From: Plecoglossus altivelis
Taxonomy: Eukaryota > Chordata > Actinopteri > Osmeriformes > Plecoglossidae
Assembly (NCBI GenBank): GCA_036571765.1
Contig: BROE01000007.1
Location: 558,001-622,000 of the forward strand
Length of the DNA stretch: 64,000 bases
Reading direction: 5' to 3'
Below are positions 60,098-64,000 of this stretch, in pieces. Every line of letters starts with the position of its first letter. Position 1 is the stretch's first letter. The notes under the pieces were generated by a model. It was not told the origin of the DNA. It saw only the letters and a list, made by a program, of their open reading frames with translations, and did no database searches. A program made the position numbers and the translations under genes.

Positions 60098-60731
60098 AAT
60101 GCCATTGCACTGAAGATGGTTGGCTCTCTGTTTTGCTTTACCCAAAAGGCCCTAAATTGCTTGTAGTACTGTATATATAGCTGACTTGATAGATCCATTG
60201 TCTTTGTACAAAAACCTATTCTTAAATGTCTGATATTTCAAAGATGGCTACAGTTTATATGAGTGCGTCCAGATAAAATGGTATCACTCAGAACTATTTT
60301 GAGTAGGATTCTGCTTCCTGGTTTTGGTTTGAATGACCTTTACATGCCTTTTTCTAATAAGAAAGAACAAGGATGGAATTTGAATTTTCTTTGGCATTTT
60401 AGTTTGAGAACATTTTGCATCTGTTTGAAAGGGCAGTAACTACTAGAGATGTTGAGAAAGATTGAAATATTGAGAACAGAGAACAACAGCAGCAAAAGGA
60501 AGAGGGACTGAAATAAAACATTTTAAGTTATAGTTGTAGAATAGCAGCTGGGAGGGGAAAAAGTAATGTCACTCAAATACCCCATGTGTCAATAGGGCAG
60601 ATTGCCAGAGCCCAATGGCTCCTCCAGACCTGTCTTGAGAAAACAATACCATATGTGTCTGCTTATTTACGAAGTGCTGACACAAGGGCCTGGAAGAATT
60701 TGTATTCTGTTAGGTAAATGTTTTCCACTGG

Positions 60732-60733
<2 letters not shown>

Positions 60734-60777
<44 letters not shown>
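60734..60777. repeat. (TC)22 microsatellite
   Basis: Forty-four bases of perfect TC dinucleotides. Confidence 0.97.
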
Positions 60778-60781
<4 letters not shown>

Positions 60782-63700
60782 ACAGCTCACAGATGTTTCT
60801 ACCATGCAGAAGATTCAAACAATTTACCACCACCCTATGAATGAAAAAGCATGCCCAGCTTTCTGGCCCAAGCAAAACCTGACAGTGATCTATGACTTGT
60901 ACCTACATGCAGTTAACAAGACAGCTCCACAACATCAGCAAAGAGTTTTTGTTAGAAAGAGTATTTAACACTTTCAAGCATATAGCACATGGTTGGCATC
61001 AAGAACATTTTGAAAATATTCAGTCAATCTGGGTGTTCCCCAAATGGCAGATGGATAGGCAGTGATGCAGTCAAAAGAGAGAACCAAAAAGCCTCCCAGC
61101 CCATACCAAATACAATTTCAAGGAAAAAGGGGTGACTTTTATTGAAGAAAGTTTATTCCCTCTCTTCAGTGACTAAGTTCAGTTGAGTCTTGGATTTTAA
61201 TAAAATAAGAAAATCAGACCCCAGACAATAAATGACGACACCAGATTTAGATCTTGATCGTGTCTCTCTTTGCTCTGAAGGCCGGAGGACCATCTTTTAA
61301 GGGCACAAGAATGTAAACATAGATAGTGACAGTCAGACAGTATTGACATTACAGTCACAGAGAGAGATTCACAGCTCTCATCTCATGACCACTCTCTGAC
61401 TAGAGATCATAGTTGGAGCTCTTTTTCTCCTGAACCCAAACCTTTATTAACTCTGACACCTCTTATTAATAGCAGGCTAACATGAGAAACATACTAACTA
61501 GTGTCCAATGACTATTTCTGTTGGTCACTGATTAATGTGTGCACACAGGAAATCCCCATTCTGCCACACCTTCTTGTGGACTTGTGATAGACTTGTTTTA
61601 TGATAAGTTACAAAGTCACGCATTTTTTAGAACAAGCAGAGAAGCAAAGTTCAGGCACATGCGTCAACACACTCACACACACATACACATACATACACAC
61701 GCAGGAGACAAATGGTAAAAGCATTCAACCCAATCTTGTTTATGAGAGGTAGCGGCGGTCTCAGCTGACTGCCGGCTCAACAGTCAGCCTTGACTCCCAT
61801 TTATTAGTAATAACTGGGGGAGACATGGAAAACATTCTTATCAGCAGACCAGATAAAAACCCTCCATAGGTACCAGGAAAGAGAGCAGTGCTGCCGCTGG
61901 CAAATAGTAAGATCCTATCTCTCCGCACTGAGCCAAGCAATCAGGTCAGGAACACAGAGGCTTTCTACCTGGAATAAGTGTGTAAAAGGCAGAGCAAACC
62001 AGGTCTGGCCTTTAGATGGTTTTAGTAGGAAGGTAAACCTTGAAGGTCATGACTGGTTCAGAGGGGTCTAGGGTAGACCGGTTTTGGGGATAAGAGGATC
62101 TTGGTGTGCGCGGGGGATGGGGGGTGGGGGGTGCTCTAGAGGAGGAAGACAGAGAGTAATAAAACTTGTCTACAGTTATGAAAGTCTGGTTTAGGTCACG
62201 GGAAATCCATACTGTAGGAAGGTTTTGTTAATATTTGTCAATCTTCTGTGGATGTCTAAAATCTACTAAGATCTGAAAGAAAAGTAGGATTTATGAGAGA
62301 TTAAGGCAGTATTCAAATAATTAAAATCCTTTGTGCATTGTGTTAACCTTACAGTAAACCACAAATATGCAAAATCATAAGACTGTGGCTTTAGGACTGT
62401 TTGGTAATCTAATGATGAAGTGGCCTTTTAATATTTTTAATATGTTAACTCGTATACCTCACATTGGGTAAAATACAGAAACAAAGACTTTAAATGCACA
62501 GCCATTAGGTAATGTTATCCTTCAGCCTCCACTCAGTTTTTAAAAAGAATTCACACTATTCGTTTTATAATTTCCAGGTTGTTACTTTTATTACATTTAA
62601 GATGTATGCAGAAGGTGGTACTGTCTTTTCTTCACGTGTCTTTTTAGTATATTTTCATGTGAAATCATCAAATAGTAAAAAGAGGGATAATTTATGCCAA
62701 CGTGCATAATTCTCGTGCTACAGTACGAAATGACTCATACTGTTTCTTTCTTGCTGACAGGCACTGCTCAATGTCCCTTTCTAACTTTTGCTGACAATAT
62801 TTGCTCATTGTGAGTAATATATATTCTCACCCCTCCACACGCTTCTCATCTTATTTCTCTCTGGGTTAGTGTACTTTGCTTGTACTCTACTGTACTCAAG
62901 GGTTCAATTGAGATGAGAGGAGGCATCATTTTCTCCTCTTCTCTTGAAACAACTTGAAAAGTCCTCAGGGGTAAACTTGAAGGGAATATCTTTCTCCCTC
63001 AATCGTCTTTTCACCATGTCAACCAAACAACAAAAAGTGCCATTCTACTCAAAAGATATATGTCTCACCATGTCTTAAACATATTCAACAGCATTGTAGA
63101 GGTGAGAGGCCAAACCTGGCTCTGACAATCAAGATTCAGGTTTATTGAGGCAGATATGAGGGATGTGGAGTGACATGTCTAGACCTGTCATTACTAATCA
63201 GAATGGCTCAGAATAAAATGCAGTTAAAAAGGGCTATAATGTACATTGGAATACACCCCCCCCCCTCTCACACATACATATAGACTGAACAAATACATAT
63301 CTGTAAATTATCTCTCTCAAAAACATGAATATGTATTTCCTAACATATAAAAGCAAGTACGCAAACAGACATGCACACACACATGTTCACAGAGTGCATT
63401 GCTGGTGACAGATGTTGGCAGAAATATTGCCAGGAAGAAAGTCCTTTCGTTTCTTTTATTCTCTAAGTCTTCTGGCATGCCTATTGCTGTACACACTGTG
63501 ACCATGTCGTTTTGAAAGTATTCATCTTCTCTTTTACCTGTATTGTCTTGCGTATTTGTGTTTATTTATTTATTCACGTCCTGAAATGTAAATTGATTCA
63601 TATGTGCCGAGCAAGATTAGAAAGGAACAGGAAAAAGGTGCATGGGGGGCATGCTATAAAGATATTTTTGTGAGTAATGAGCCATGGCATTTTTTCCCCC

Positions 63701-64000
63701 TGTGCAAACTATAGGGGGTTTAATGATGACGTTTATATAGACATAGAGAAAGGAATGAATTGATTGTCCAACGCCAAAATAGAGCATTGCTGCTTGAGGT
63801 ACACTCCTTAAAGCTATTCAGTTATGCAGATTTGCATTATAGGGAGCGCTGTCACCATCACCATCTAATGATGAAGTGGCTAAACTCACATGGATTTTTT
63901 TTCACAGGCCCCCCTCCTGACACACCCGTATTATGCACTTGAGAGAAAGTTGGTTTTGTTAGTCATTAGAGAGCTATCACTGTCGAGACATTGTCAAAGA
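60778..64000. other. Noncoding, no supported gene
   Basis: A CA-rich tract lies at 61668-61702. GC-richer patches at 61745-61800 (ggtagcggcggtctcagctg) and an octamer-like ATTTGCAT at 63830-63837 are the only points that stand out. The sequence runs on past the window edge. Confidence 0.4.

Overview
The window is vertebrate nuclear DNA, almost certainly from a ray-finned fish. It has long introns with GT-AG junctions, a dense load of fish-type transposons (Tc1, Harbinger, L2-like and other LINEs, MITEs, a tRNA-derived SINE) and a pair of gamma-crystallin genes whose very short first exon encodes Met-Gly-Lys. No operon, CRISPR, rRNA or tRNA gene is present.

Region 1-25.7 kb, plus strand. After a broken Tc1 transposon (1-1310) and a LINE scrap, ten exons of plekhm1 can be read from 2559 to the stop codon at 25000. 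All ten join in phase and give 1053 residues, lacking only a short first coding exon that I could not find. The product is the late endosome/lysosome adaptor with RUN, PH1, LIR, PH2 and Rubicon-homology zinc-binding domains. Its introns hold most of the repeats, including a Harbinger element, a TIR element, two inverted-repeat foldbacks and a hairpin-rich tandem array.

Region 25.7-39.6 kb is gene-poor. It holds interspersed repeats, a minus-strand patch resembling a decayed retroviral Gag, a 144-bp MITE, a second copy of the TIR element carrying a nested insertion, a 128-bp tandem duplication, a 5'-truncated L2-like LINE and a shorter copy of the same LINE.

Region 39.6-43.9 kb, minus strand, holds two head-to-tail gamma-crystallin genes of 175 codons each. 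Both have the same exon plan (9, 243 and 276 bp) and a TATA box 49-57 nt before the ATG. Both keep the four canonical tryptophans, so both look functional lens structural genes.

Region 44-64 kb is mostly single-copy noncoding DNA with one tRNA-derived SINE, microsatellites and a 457-bp foldback at 59.64-60.10 kb. One candidate terminal exon lies on the minus strand at 46.8 kb, with a strong acceptor and a downstream AATAAA. Its gene is not recognised. The stretch could be an intron of a large gene or a gene desert.

Exons and domains come from reading the supplied sequence and comparing it with remembered family features. No database search was run.
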